From Granulicella aggregans (GTDB taxonomy: Bacteria > Acidobacteriota > Terriglobia > Terriglobales > Acidobacteriaceae), in NCBI RefSeq assembly GCF_025685565.1, contig NZ_JAGSYE010000006.1:118479-182478 (forward strand): a stretch of 64,000 nucleotides of DNA. Direction: 5' to 3'. A program made the position numbers and the translations under genes. The notes beneath the pieces were generated by a model. The model ran no database searches, was not told the DNA's origin, and saw only the letters and a program-made list of their open reading frames with translations. Below are positions 56,001 to 62,564 of the stretch, one piece after another; positions within the stretch are counted from its first letter, which is position 1; every line of letters starts with the position of its first letter.

Positions 56001-58328
56001 GTTGGAGGAGATGGTGCCGTTATTCGTCAAGGTTCCGAGAACGATCAGGCGAACGGCACCGCCGCCCGATCCTCCGGCGCTGCCGTTCACAGTGCCGTTG
56101 GTCGAACTGCCGCCGGAACCGAGATCGGTGGGCGCGACCGCCAGGCCATAGGTCGGAGGAGGCTGGTAGCCGTTCGGAGCCCCGCCGAGTCCGCCATACG
56201 AAGCGCCCGGGTTGGTTCCCAGCGGAGTTCCACCCGGGCCCGCGGTCGGAGCATATCCCTGCGTGTCGGCGTTGATGGAGCTGCCTGCATCCACCTCTAC
56301 GGATCCGGCGGTCAGGGTTGCACCGGCGCCCCGCGCTGTTCCATTCACCTGCGCAGTGTTGTTGATGCTCTCGAAGACGATGCTTGAATTGCCCGTGACC
56401 ACGACTGCGCCGCTCACTGTCAGGGTGGAACCGCCGCCCACGTTGAAGGTGGAACCGTTCGATACCGAGATGCTGTTCGCCGTGAGCGTGGTGCCAGACC
56501 CCAGAGTGAGTGAGCCCGCATTGTTGACGGCGATGCTGCTGTAGTTCAGGGTCGAGTTTGCCGGCAGGACGACGTTGTCGGAGACGGTAAGGTTTGTGTT
56601 TGCTCCAAGGGTGTAGACGGTCCCCGGCGCGCCCGAAAGGGAGCCGCCGCCGCCGTTGGCTGTTATGTTGGCGAGACTAAAGCCGTTATTGGTGGCGAAG
56701 TAAACAGCAATGCGGCCACCGCCGCCGCCGTAGGCGCCGTTCTGCTCGCCGCTGCCGCCATTGGCCACGATGGTTCCGCTGCCCGCCAACGCGCCTGTTT
56801 GTAGATACAACGATCCGCCAGAGCCGCCTCCGACCCCGGTGCCATTGGTGTTGACTCCATTTACCGAAATTATCCCATTGTTGGTGATGGTTCCAGACAC
56901 AACGAGATGGATCGCGCCGCCGCCTGCTCCGCCGGTACTCGCCTGGCTCGGGTTCGAGTCGCCGCCCGAGCCGAGGTCGACCGGTGCGGTTGCGGAGCCA
57001 TAGACAGGAGAAGGTACTGCGGGGGTCGATCCATTGCCAGTTGCGCCCAGACCGCCATACGAGGCACCATCGCCTGAACCCACTGGAGCGCCGCCGGGGC
57101 CGGCGTTTACGATGTAGCCCTGCGCGTCCGCGTTGATTGAGCCGCTGGCATCGACCTGAACCGAGGCGGCATTGAAGGTTACGCCCGCACCGGCCCATGC
57201 CCCATTGACTTCTGCGCTGTTGTTGATCGCCTGCGCGACGATAGTTCCGGTGACCTTCAACGCGGTGTCCACATTGATCGTGGAACCGCCTCCGATGGTC
57301 AGCAGTGCGCCAGTCTGCACCGTAACGGAGTTGTAGCTGACCGTCGTACCAGCTGGGATTACGAAGTTTTGATAGACGGTCAGCCCGGCGTCTGTTGTGG
57401 ACGTGTCGAAGAATCCGGCGGTGCCGTTCGCGCCTGGGCTGAAGGACCCGTTGCCGCCGCTCGCTGTCGAAGCGGCGAAGCCGGTAAACGGACTCGTCGC
57501 GGCGTTGTAATAGACGGCGACCCTACCGCCGCCGCCGCCGAAGGCGCCATTCTGCTGGCCGCTGCCGCCGTTCGCGGAGATGCTTCCTGAGCCTGCGAGC
57601 GTCGCGGTCTGTACGTAGACGGAGCCGCCTGAACCTTCTCCACCGATGCCGGACGGGTTGGCACCGGCCGCCGAGATAGTGCCATTGTTCGTGAGTATCC
57701 CCGAGACCACAAGATGGACCGCGCCGCCGCCCGCGCCGCCGGCACCATTGCCTGAGCCAAAGTCGCCTCCGGAGCCGAGATCGATCGGAGCGGTCGCGGA
57801 CCCATATATGGGCGACGCGGGAGCTATCGGATATTGCTGGACCGCGCCCAGACCGCCATACGAGCCGCCGTCGCTCGAACCCACAGGAGCTCCGCCGGGC
57901 CCGGCGTTGGCCACATAGCCCTGGCCGTCGGCATTGATCGAACTGCCGCTATCCACTTCAACCGAGGCGGCGGTGATGATGACACCAGAGCCCTGCCACT
58001 TGCCGCTCACCTGTGCGGTGTTGTTGATGCTCTGCAGAACGATGTTTGAGCTTGCTGTGACCAGGACCGCGCCGCTGGCCGTGATGCTGGAGCCGCCGCC
58101 CACTGTAAGCGTGGCTCCGCTGTTTACCGTCAGGCTGGTCACTTGATAGGTGCCGGTCGGCCAGGTGGTGGAGGTACTGACGACCACGTTGCCGGACGGC
58201 GACTGGGCGAACCCATGCATGGTAAACCCAAGGAAGAGAACGGTCATCAGAGCAACCAACGTCTTGACGTTGAAAGAGCGAGTTACGCGGTTGCCGAAGC
58301 GAAGCTGATTTTGGATAAAGCAGAACAC
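46449..58328 (-). CDS. Giant secreted RHS/YD-repeat surface protein with adhesin-like repeats (3959 residues)
   Basis: It starts at a GTG preceded by AGGGAGC. Domains in order (approximate residues): signal peptide ending GFAQ (about 1-42); three Gly/Ser-rich repeats of about 270 residues (43-865) each with INADxQGY, GPGGxPxG, SYGGLG and GGGGGR(V/I)AVY; a right-handed beta-helix (870-1400) ending PDMGAFEY; a CARDB-like domain (1404-1530); a PPC-like and an IPT-like segment (1540-1720); RHS/YD repeats (2000-2760, many xYxYDxxGxL units); an RHS core (LYFMRNRWYDPALGRFVQQD, then SGNSPLTYSDPVG, to about 2805); an Ala-rich helical stretch (2806-2936); a DUF11-like and a fibronectin-like segment; three MBG repeats (3252-3745); two near-identical ASH-type repeats (3746-3959). 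Classical RHS toxins end just after the core; this one carries over 1100 further residues, so a structural or adhesive role is more likely than a simple toxin. Confidence 0.88.
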   Translation of the reverse strand: MFCFIQNQLRFGNRVTRSFNVKTLVALMTVLFLGFTMHGFAQSPSGNVVVSTSTTWPTGTYQVTSLTVNSGATLTVGGGSSITASGAVLVTASSNIVLQSINNTAQVSGKWQGSGVIITAASVEVDSGSSINADGQGYVANAGPGGAPVGSSDGGSYGGLGAVQQYPIAPASPIYGSATAPIDLGSGGDFGSGNGAGGAGGGAVHLVVSGILTNNGTISAAGANPSGIGGEGSGGSVYVQTATLAGSGSISANGGSGQQNGAFGGGGGRVAVYYNAATSPFTGFAASTASGGNGSFSPGANGTAGFFDTSTTDAGLTVYQNFVIPAGTTVSYNSVTVQTGALLTIGGGSTINVDTALKVTGTIVAQAINNSAEVNGAWAGAGVTFNAASVQVDASGSINADAQGYIVNAGPGGAPVGSGDGASYGGLGATGNGSTPAVPSPVYGSATAPVDLGSGGDSNPSQASTGGAGGGAIHLVVSGTITNNGIISVNGVNTNGTGVGGGSGGSLYLQTGALAGSGTIVANGGSGEQNGAYGGGGGRIAVYFATNNGFSLANITANGGGGSLSGAPGTVYTLGANTNLTVSDNVVLPANSTLNYSSIAVNNAGSLTLGSGTTLTANSISVSNGSTFNVGGGSTLTVSGAVVVTGNSSIVFESINNTAQVNGTARGAGATLTAGSVEVDAGSSINADTQGYAPTAGPGGTPLGTNPGASYGGLGGAPNGYQPPPTYGLAVAPTDLGSGGSSTNGTVNGSAGGSGGGAVRLIVLGTLTNNGTISSNGQGPGSANNQASGGSGGSVLLQTATLTGSGTIVASGGVGYYGGGGGGGRVAVYYTTDSGFNVTQVTAPGGGGGTGGANGSTVFTNTPAFAWISPVGSVLHGTETLGWFAGAVDPTTTTVKLVASGPDVETLASGLNANASLSLDTTTLANGRYEFRLIFYDANGNDIQEVPRTFVINNSLNWHAGIISANQEWSASQVQGIDGAVIIPSGVTVTIDPGTIVKATPGAQIIVQSGGTLNALGGGSNPVIFTTFDDSSVGGDTDFTGGLTLPTAGEWKGILVQTGGQFNSNANTEILYVEFSLTGSLVNQTLLNDQTYQVNETLTVPTGSTLTIQPGTVIKFAANAGINVQTGATLVANGTLAQPIYFTSLNDSSVGGNTSGSAQAPAPGDWSTILIDGATATFNHVYFLYGGGPQSSSSLLGMIQTSDAANVTISNSVISQSFYNGILTGSPHAGGTLTLDSSVVSGVQDRGINAQVGSTVNVTNDTFDANNAGIQVHGGTVNVANTIISNTIGTQFGGIDVGGTLNISYSDVWTSAAGVPNYSGIADPTGTNGNISANPVYVNQSQGDYRLNFGSPALDAANGAVSPLTDALGDPRYNDPRVQTRTGVPDANGHYPDMGAFEYVESAASDIDLTVPSVSGPATAITGTQVQLTWTDTNTGSGTAQGPWHDAIYLVQDPDTNPVAIYAGDVLVASGVTLGPGASVVSSGTIRVPGTTVGNHRWEVKANDRGEVFVGQNSANATGISLNEVAIDLPELVVDSPATSNTFASTGQSAWYKLTPGANKAVEVTLDLTGASGAVQLFVGQGYLPTPQHYDFQQIQFNSTTASLVIPSTSSQTYYVTAYAQLLTTSPALFTLAATTIKFSLTSVSPNAIINSGSQTLTFVGGGFQSNATYQLVAPGGQTYTATSVFLTDASHAAATFAASGLANGIYGAQVMENGTTVSLSNAVAVGANSSGSSSSVGGQIQVNLSTPFEYRVGFPFEATLNYTNVSSSDLPAPMILVSATGATLSQIPPPCSGCNANFPLMYQSQNSSTSLLVLGISNQGPAGVLPAGASGSIPLLVTAAFSSNVTFTTQVVSTANPDPLIGYTVSDKDCPASGCPVSLSVKAIAKRRASASQNGSTAPTETDIGNFPDATAFCSVFLPAFTSAAGFSRTCMQLLVGSGYQADPTTVVAPYEYLNLDGRNINSLLAADATALSSQGIYESDGSRLFQFELQNDGLSVFNQRYHQGAFGFGTSHAFDITGEIYNRTPVVHYPDGSTRSFPTPDPSKSNQYLGSIGDYGVLTVNTDGSWTLTERSGTVYDLVPDTQNTATARQVLNYIQDLNGNRITLTYTNDLVTSAVDNFGNTIAFAYDSLGHILQATDPVGRVTTYTYDTKTDSLHSTFLTSVTNSAGTTSFTWNEGGPSGVGYIADSCVSTYCEPAIGVNTIAYPDGTHTYFTYDALGRLATQYQDGNAQTLTYKYVAGGVVTLTDADGNTVQASTDVNGNISQYTDPLGSVTNLSYDPESKFTGLAGPLGTTLSFGYDSLGNVASLVDPLGNQQNYSSTAYNKLQSFTDAAGNATSATYDSSYNQTGLVYPDNSSVQATYDGHGNVTSVTNRRGHTTTYTYNSVNLLTSKTYANGSQVSYTYDAHRNLLTSTASNGTTSFAYDTADRLTQITYPGGQTIQYTYNTGGQRTSMSDSTGFSVNYSYDAAGRLSQLTNSGGASIVAYTYDAAGNLTKKSMGNGTSTTFAYDANGNPLHLINYGATGSVLSEFDYTYDSLGRTATAKAPAGTSSYAYDADGEISSDNTPNGVIPYTYDVNGNWTNASGTAYSVNNLNEYTTAGTTAYAYDPDGNLISGAGVNYTYDDENRLIGMTSATDTWTYQYDGLGSRISATHNGTVTQYVNDLSGLGNVEAELNGSGQLVSHYTYGLDLTSSVPASGSAAYYAFDGAGNTAQMTSASGSVVNSYSYLPFGQKLTSVTGVANPFTFVGEYGVMDEGSGLYFMRNRWYDPALGRFVQQDPIGFAGGTNLYSYSGNSPLTYSDPVGTCPTKADVIDAGNHALNALSGTGVVAGIAGNVSTIFSLAQDIHNGDATSAAKDSASILARTLSLAPAETIAATEFVGIKLLQKAPAALAKAVPLLGQIGILDEASQAGFNGAAALYYYSPFQFDPHDDPTVCNNVTPAPRTEMPIDVPVDKLLNGQITITDMTSGGTSKDPNGKLTSGFGDQGFVPPSTPILYTIYFENQPTATAPAEKVTVTDPLAPNLDWSTVQLSQIQFNNVTINVPAGQQTYSGQVSVGTDPNPVSVNAALNPSTGVLSWTMQSVNPTTGGLPSDPLAGFLPPNNASNQGTGYVTFTVKPKSGLSNGTAITNQATIVFDANAAISTNTVTNTIDSVDPTSSVGALPATTTSPSFTVTWTGSDPAGAGIASYNIYVSINNGAYSVWLSSTTATSATYSGVAGLTYSFYSIATDNAGNIQLAPGPIQTTTTAQALASQTITFGTLANQTYGVAAISLTATASSGLPVAYTVTGPATVSGSTLTITGAGLVTITASQAGNNTYAAATSVSQSFTIAKAALTATATNVTRLYGAANPALTYSLAGFVNGDTTAVVSGSATLSTTATTTSAPGPYPITFATEALAATNYTFNYVAGVLTVSGGAYQTITFSALLNQTYGTAPLTLAATASSGLPVSYRVNGPATISGSILTVTGAGLVTVTASQAGNADYAAATPVSQSFTVAKAVLTATAASLSRIYGVANPALTYSVAGFVNGDTSAIVSGSATLSTTASATSPAGTYPITFTTEALAATNYSFKYVAGVLTISGGASQAITFGTLAGKTYGVAPLTLTATASSGLPVSYTTTGPATISGSTLTITGAGLVIVTASQAGNTDYAAAMPVSQSLTVAKAVLTATAASVSRPYGAANPALTYSVAGFVNGDNNSVVSGSAAPTTTATATSAPGTYPITFATEGLVAANYSFAYVAGTLTVSSGTLVIAPSSGNFGSITVGRISPVISFTVTNNTTSTMGYLGYTNLGEFYLQPGTCHLVNGEPMLNPGKSCVFTAVFKPTKPGPVSGSLSIQTSSGTFTVPMTGTGSTLLIAPSSGNFGIITVGKTSPVISFTVTNDTTTTMGYLGYANLGEFYLQPGTCHLVNGEPMLNPGQSCVFTAVFKPTKPGSVSGSLSIQTSSGTFNIPMMGTGLTP
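47093..48570 (-). repeat. Three tandem MBG-type repeats within the giant gene
   Basis: Three units of about 163 codons. Each has QTYG or KTYG, TATASSGLPVxY, GLVTVTASQAGNxxYAAA, then LTATAxxxxRxYGxANPALT, GFVNGD and PITFATEALAATNY. The unit order and spacing are constant. Confidence 0.8.
55740..58200 (-). repeat. Three Gly-rich passenger repeats at the start of the giant gene
   Basis: Three imperfect units of about 265-290 codons. Each contains SINADxQGY, a Gly/Pro-rich loop, PxDLGSGG, GGGAxxL(V/I)VxG, NNG(T/I)IS and an AxxGGGGGR motif. They resemble glycine-rich beta-solenoid segments of large surface proteins. Confidence 0.75.
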
Positions 58329-58602
58329 GGTGAGCTCCCTGATTCTTTTGCGTCAATTCCGGGCGTTGTCTGAATACACCAGCTTGACCACGCTCGCAGA
58401 TTCTGTAGCTGGAGCGGAGCTTTGTGGCGCCGAGCGGCAGCTCTAAGTCGATATCGCGAAATACAACGGCGGTGGCCCAACCAAGGCATTGCAGCCTACT
58501 AAGCTAGAGGCGATAATCATGGCGAGGGGCGGCTGGAGCAAGTGCCCCATCGGGCCGGATCGGGCCATCTTGTGCCAATCGTAAAGATTTCACTGCAAAT
58601 GT
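58329..58602. promoter_or_regulatory. Divergent promoter region between the giant gene and the HTH/TPR gene
   Basis: The 274 bases hold the ribosome-binding site of the giant gene at the left edge (AGGGAGC on the minus strand). I see the stretch GCCCCATCGGGCCGGATCGGGCC (in part a direct repeat of CGGGCC) near 58546. No gene or clear promoter boxes are recognised. Both flanking genes must start here. Confidence 0.5.
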
Positions 58603-60198
58603 ATGCGATCGCCTACAAAGGAAGTGACTAAAGCGGAATTGGGGCCCACTGGCAAGCGCCTAGATGGATGGAAAGACGTTGCGTCCCATCTTGGAAGGGG
58701 AGAGAGGACGGTAAAGCGCTGGGACGTGGAGCGGGGGCTGCCGATCCATCGCGTACCGGGTGCCGGTCGAGCCACAATCTACGCTTATACCGCCGAACTG
58801 GATGAATGGCTTAAGTCGCGCGTCGCGCAAGATCCGGAGGCCGCCAAGGAAGCTTCCCAGGAGGCTGACGATTCGCCCGGCTCGACCTCCGCAGCGGAGC
58901 CTGCGGAAATTCCGGAAGATAATCTGTTTGAGTCCGTTAGGCTGCCGATGGAAGGGCTGCGGGTTCGAACCGGACTGAGACGGAGTTGGACATTATCACT
59001 GGCAGGTCTGGTTCTGGCCTTAGTTGCCGGTGCCGGGGTCAGAATGGCCGCGCTCCATCATCGCAGTTTGTCGACTTCGAAGGCCGCGTCTCCCCAGGCC
59101 GTGACGGGCAGCCCAGCGACCGGCGCGGAGGCTTCACCGGTATCCGATTCGGACAAAAGACAGGCCCATGACCTCTACCTTAAAGGCCGCTACGAGTGGA
59201 ATCAGCGGACGCCAGAGAGTCTCAACCGGGCTTTGGACGATTTCACGCAGGCGCTCGTTCATGATCCGAGCTATGCCCTGGCATATGTTGGGATGGCCGA
59301 CACCTATAACCTGCTGCGAGAGTACTCGACTATGCCGGACAGCGAGGCTTACACGCGCTCGATCGTTGCGGCAAAGAAGGCAATCGCACTCGACGACTCG
59401 CTTGCCGAGGCGCATCGTGCGCTCGCCTTCGCCGAGTACTACGGGATGTGGAATTTTATCGACGCGGAAAGGGAGTTTCGTCGCGCGATCGAGCTGGATC
59501 CGAAAGATCCTACCGCGCACAAGTGGTACGCAAACGCCATCGTGGAACAAGGGCGCTTTCAAGACAGCCTCGCCGAGATGGAGAAGGCACAGGAGCTGGA
59601 CCCCTCATCGAACAGCCTTATGGCCGACAAGGGCGTCATGTTGTTTCACGCCGGCAGAAGGCAGGAAGGTCTGGACCTGCTTAGGGAGGTGGAGCTGTCG
59701 GCCCCTGGGTTTCGGTCTCCTCATTTTCAACTCATGGGAATCAGCATGGAGTTGAGGGACTTTCCGAGCTATCTGGCCGAAGGAAAGAAGGTGGCGGAGA
59801 CCACGAATGACAAGGTGCTGAGGGACATCATGGCATCGGCGCAGACCGGGTTCGATCGAGGCGGCGAGCGCGGATTGTTAAAGAGCTTATACGCAAAGCA
59901 AAGAGAGTATTACCTGCAAGGCAAGGTGTCAGCGACTGATCTGGCGAAGACCTGTATCGCAATGGGGCGGAGGCAGGAGGCATTGCAATTGCTGGAAGAG
60001 GCTTATGAGGTACACGATAGCTTTGTGCTTGAGTGCGGGTCGCACGCGGATCTGAGAACTCTGAAAGACGAGCCCCGGTTCCAGGAACTGATGCGGAAAC
60101 TCAGGTATCCATCAGCTTCCGAACTTGAACTCATGCGCCAGTCCTCGCCGATTGTCCCCGTCAATGCACAACTTCGTGCCGCCTCCGGTCCGTACTGA
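58603..60198 (+). CDS. HTH - transmembrane - TPR protein (putative membrane-bound regulator)
   Basis: 531 residues. Residues 15-75 form a winged-helix DNA-binding domain of the excisionase/MerR-like type seen in Acidobacteria (RLDGWKDVASHLGRGERTVK, RWDVERGLPIHRVPG, VYAYTAELDEWL-like). An acidic linker follows, one membrane helix (LSLAGLVLALVAGAGVRMAA, about 128-147), and periplasmic TPR repeats (about 185-480; YLKGRYEWNQRTPESLNRAL, FRRAIELDPKDPTAHKWYAN). The layout is that of a ToxR-like sensor with a repeat domain outside. It is divergent from the giant surface-protein gene and could control it; that is inference. Confidence 0.8.
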   Translation: MRSPTKEVTKAELGPTGKRLDGWKDVASHLGRGERTVKRWDVERGLPIHRVPGAGRATIYAYTAELDEWLKSRVAQDPEAAKEASQEADDSPGSTSAAEPAEIPEDNLFESVRLPMEGLRVRTGLRRSWTLSLAGLVLALVAGAGVRMAALHHRSLSTSKAASPQAVTGSPATGAEASPVSDSDKRQAHDLYLKGRYEWNQRTPESLNRALDDFTQALVHDPSYALAYVGMADTYNLLREYSTMPDSEAYTRSIVAAKKAIALDDSLAEAHRALAFAEYYGMWNFIDAEREFRRAIELDPKDPTAHKWYANAIVEQGRFQDSLAEMEKAQELDPSSNSLMADKGVMLFHAGRRQEGLDLLREVELSAPGFRSPHFQLMGISMELRDFPSYLAEGKKVAETTNDKVLRDIMASAQTGFDRGGERGLLKSLYAKQREYYLQGKVSATDLAKTCIAMGRRQEALQLLEEAYEVHDSFVLECGSHADLRTLKDEPRFQELMRKLRYPSASELELMRQSSPIVPVNAQLRAASGPY

Positions 60199-60461
60199 GT
60201 TTTTGCCGAGACGCACACTTCGCAGTTCACGACGTCCGTCCGATGACTATCGCGGGTTCTGGATGAGGTCCCAAAAGCACGGGGCGTCCGCAACGATCCC
60301 GGATTCAAGAACGACATTTCTGCTACGCGAATGCCCAGCCTGGGTCGAGGCCGTCAGCATCTTAGGTCTGCTCATGGTTGTTTCCCCTTGGGCCTCTGAT
60401 ACGGCCATTCTTTGTCCTTCGTTTGTACTGCTTCGGTACCCGCTGTTGCCTCTGGTGAAAC

Positions 60462-60899
60462 GTGGCCCGGAGCGACCAGCGCGAAGCACAGCGGGATTGC
60501 TCCGCCGGTCCTTCGCTGGTCGCAGCGTACGCTCACGCTGACCGAGCGGGAAGAAATGTCGCGGACCTCAGCCGCTTCTTCATGGAGGTCTTCTCCTTCC
60601 GCCAAGTCGGCGTCTTCGGCAATGGCGAGCTTTCATGGCTCATCAACGACGAAGGCTTCGAGATCATCCTCCTGCAAGAAAAGCATCTCGTCGTCGGCGA
60701 TCAATACCCTCCCGGATTCCACACAGGCTTCATCGTTCCAACACGCGAAGATGTCAACCAACTCCACGCCGCAATCCGAGCTGCCGACTTCGAGGCACCC
60801 GCACCCGATATGATCCAGCGTGGCGGCCCATCCGCCTATGGCTTCTACTCCATTCCACCGGGCGGTGTGACTATCGAAGTCAGCACATGGGTTAAGTAG
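60462..60899 (+). pseudogene. VOC (glyoxalase-fold) gene with its 5' end replaced by a hairpin element
   Basis: From VADLSRFFMEVFSFRQVG onward the frame matches a VOC domain protein (FGNGELSWLINDEGFEIILL; GFHTGFIVPTREDVNQL; YGFYSIPPGGVTIEV). The usual first beta-strand (M-x-L-x-x-x-N-L-x-V) is missing. The frame instead runs into two palindromes (60472-60550), translating as MARSDQREAQRDC-like text from a GTG with no ribosome-binding site. It was probably truncated by insertion or deletion. A shortened functional protein from the ATG at 60582 is possible but would lack the first metal-binding strand. Confidence 0.65.
60472..60550. repeat. Double-hairpin REP-like element
   Basis: GCGACCAGCGCGAAG pairs with CTTCGCTGGTCGC 35 bases later (two-base bulge), and CAGCGT/ACGCTG with a 6-base loop follows directly. 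It lies at the broken 5' end of the VOC gene. Confidence 0.6.
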
Positions 60900-61087
60900 A
60901 CCCACCCCAAGTAAGTGACAACCGCTGAGGTCTGGATGCGGCAATCCGGAACTCAGCAAGCGCTCAGGCATAGCCAAGAGCTTGCGTGACGGCATTTGGC
61001 AACGGTGAGGCGAGGGTGAGCTAAATGAAACAGCCATGCTTCTTCGGCGCGGTGCATACTCGGCAGTGCATCTGAACTGGTGATCTC

Positions 61088-61696
61088 ATGGCAACTCTGG
61101 CTGTCCCAACCTTTCATTCCGCGACCATCTTGGCACAACGTCATACTGCGGCTGCAGTCGCTGAGGTTGCACCCTGGCGAGGCATTCTGGCGGTGGAGCC
61201 GGACAGCGGTGTACTCAGCGCAAAAGCCCTCCTTCTAACCAAAGCTAAGTACTGTGTCACACCGGCGACCGGTCTCGACGAACTCTTCAGCTTGCGCAAC
61301 ACAAAGGCATTCGCTCTAGCAATCCTGAGTGATCGTCTCGGTCAGCGCCTGCTCGGGACCGTCGCCGCCACTGTCAGAAGACAGTGGCCGAGAATACGAA
61401 TTCTCATCCTCGGTCAGGTGCCAATCGCGCTGGAGGATTACCTTTACGACGAGCATATTTGCCGCTCATCCGATCCTCAACAGGTCTTAGCAGATCTTGA
61501 ATGGCTTTACGAGGGTATGTGGAACGAGTGCTCGAAGGGCATTGATTGGAACGCCTCAAGGGCAGCCTTGTACTGTAACCGAAGGCCAATCCCTGAAAGC
61601 GATCCGACCAAAGCTGTCACTCCTGCGCCGACCGAAGCTAGAACCCTTCGTGATATGCCTGCGAACATTCGAATACCAGTGACTAGGGCGAACTGA
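61088..61696 (+). CDS. Degenerate receiver-domain-like protein
   Basis: 202 residues. Residues about 30-145 have a receiver-like alternation of strands and helices: GILAVEPDSGVLSAKALLLT, YCVTPATGLDELFSLRN, FALAILSDRLGQRLLGT, RIRILILGQVP. An Asp in AILSD occupies the phosphorylation position, but the conserved Lys and Thr are not where expected, so it may be a pseudo-receiver. The C-terminal tail is Pro/Thr-rich. No kinase or output domain is encoded nearby. The annotation is tentative. Confidence 0.6.
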   Translation: MATLAVPTFHSATILAQRHTAAAVAEVAPWRGILAVEPDSGVLSAKALLLTKAKYCVTPATGLDELFSLRNTKAFALAILSDRLGQRLLGTVAATVRRQWPRIRILILGQVPIALEDYLYDEHICRSSDPQQVLADLEWLYEGMWNECSKGIDWNASRAALYCNRRPIPESDPTKAVTPAPTEARTLRDMPANIRIPVTRAN

Positions 61697-61767
61697 CGGG
61701 CCAGGAGCTGGACTGACCCACTCCCTCGGAAGACACCCGTGCTCGCACCATTTATTAAGAGGCCACA

Positions 61768-62247
61768 ATGACCGCAAACACTCCAGATGCCCAGACGCCG
61801 ATGTCTGGATCGGAACTCTTCATTCATAACAATGACATTGCGCGGGCTTATTGGTGGCTCGGTACATTGTGGATCGTCCTCGCGGATTCGAGCGACACAG
61901 GCGGTCGCTTTTCCCTGATGGAGGAGGTAGCGCCTAAGGGCTCGGGCCCAGGTCCGCACAAACACACCTGGTCCGACGAGACGTATTACATCATGGATGG
62001 CGAGATCACCTTTTGGGTCGGCGGCGAAATTAAGACCGCGCGAACCGGCGATTACGTCATGGTCCCGCGGAATACCCCACACGCTTTTCGCGTGGAGAGT
62101 GAAACAGTGCGATTCCTCAATGGCTACACGCCCGCCAGCCTCGAAGCGTATGTCGTGGAGTGGGCAATGCCGGCACCCGAGCGCGTTGTTCCCCCCAAGG
62201 GTGTTCCCCGACGATGGAGTTCCTCGCGACGAACTCTGAGCTTCTGA
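61768..62247 (+). CDS. Cupin-domain protein with a probable C-terminal frameshift
   Basis: As read, 159 residues with a conserved-barrel cupin: GPGPHKHTWSDETYYIMDGE (motif 1, His-x-His and Glu) and GDYVMVPRNTPHAF (motif 2, final His). It resembles quercetin-dioxygenase-type or general cupins. The end PPKGVPRRWSSSRRTLSF looks wrong. In another frame the sequence continues TMEFLATNSELLSRYGMDIL then PGPDPLRPES to a TAA at 62303, which is a natural cupin-family tail. One missing base in the C4 run at 62206-62209 (or the C6 run just before) would join the two. It lies 71 bases after the receiver-like gene. Confidence 0.8.
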   Translation: MTANTPDAQTPMSGSELFIHNNDIARAYWWLGTLWIVLADSSDTGGRFSLMEEVAPKGSGPGPHKHTWSDETYYIMDGEITFWVGGEIKTARTGDYVMVPRNTPHAFRVESETVRFLNGYTPASLEAYVVEWAMPAPERVVPPKGVPRRWSSSRRTLSF

Positions 62248-62564
62248 GCCGGTATGGCATGGACATTTTGCCCGGTCCCGATCCTCTGCGTCCTGAGAGC
62301 TAATAGTTCAGGCCGCTCCCCTTTCCTGCTTCTCCGCTCATCAAGATGGAGCGCGCACAGGCCTAGGCTATGGTCGAGCCAGTCTTGAAACACTATCACC
62401 CGGCCCATCCATACGAGCGCCACACAGGGAACCGAGGGCCGTCGATCTGCTGACCGCCTCCAAGCGGTCATTGGCAGAATCCGGATCGCATTGAAACGAA
62501 AGAGTGATGCGTCTCTTATCGAGCAACAAGGACGAATCACGACAACCATTTGCAAGGGGACATC

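Noticed and set aside
60199..60461. Possible gene remnants between the TPR gene and the VOC fragment
   Set aside because: Several short frames exist on both strands but none shows a domain, start signal or consistent composition.
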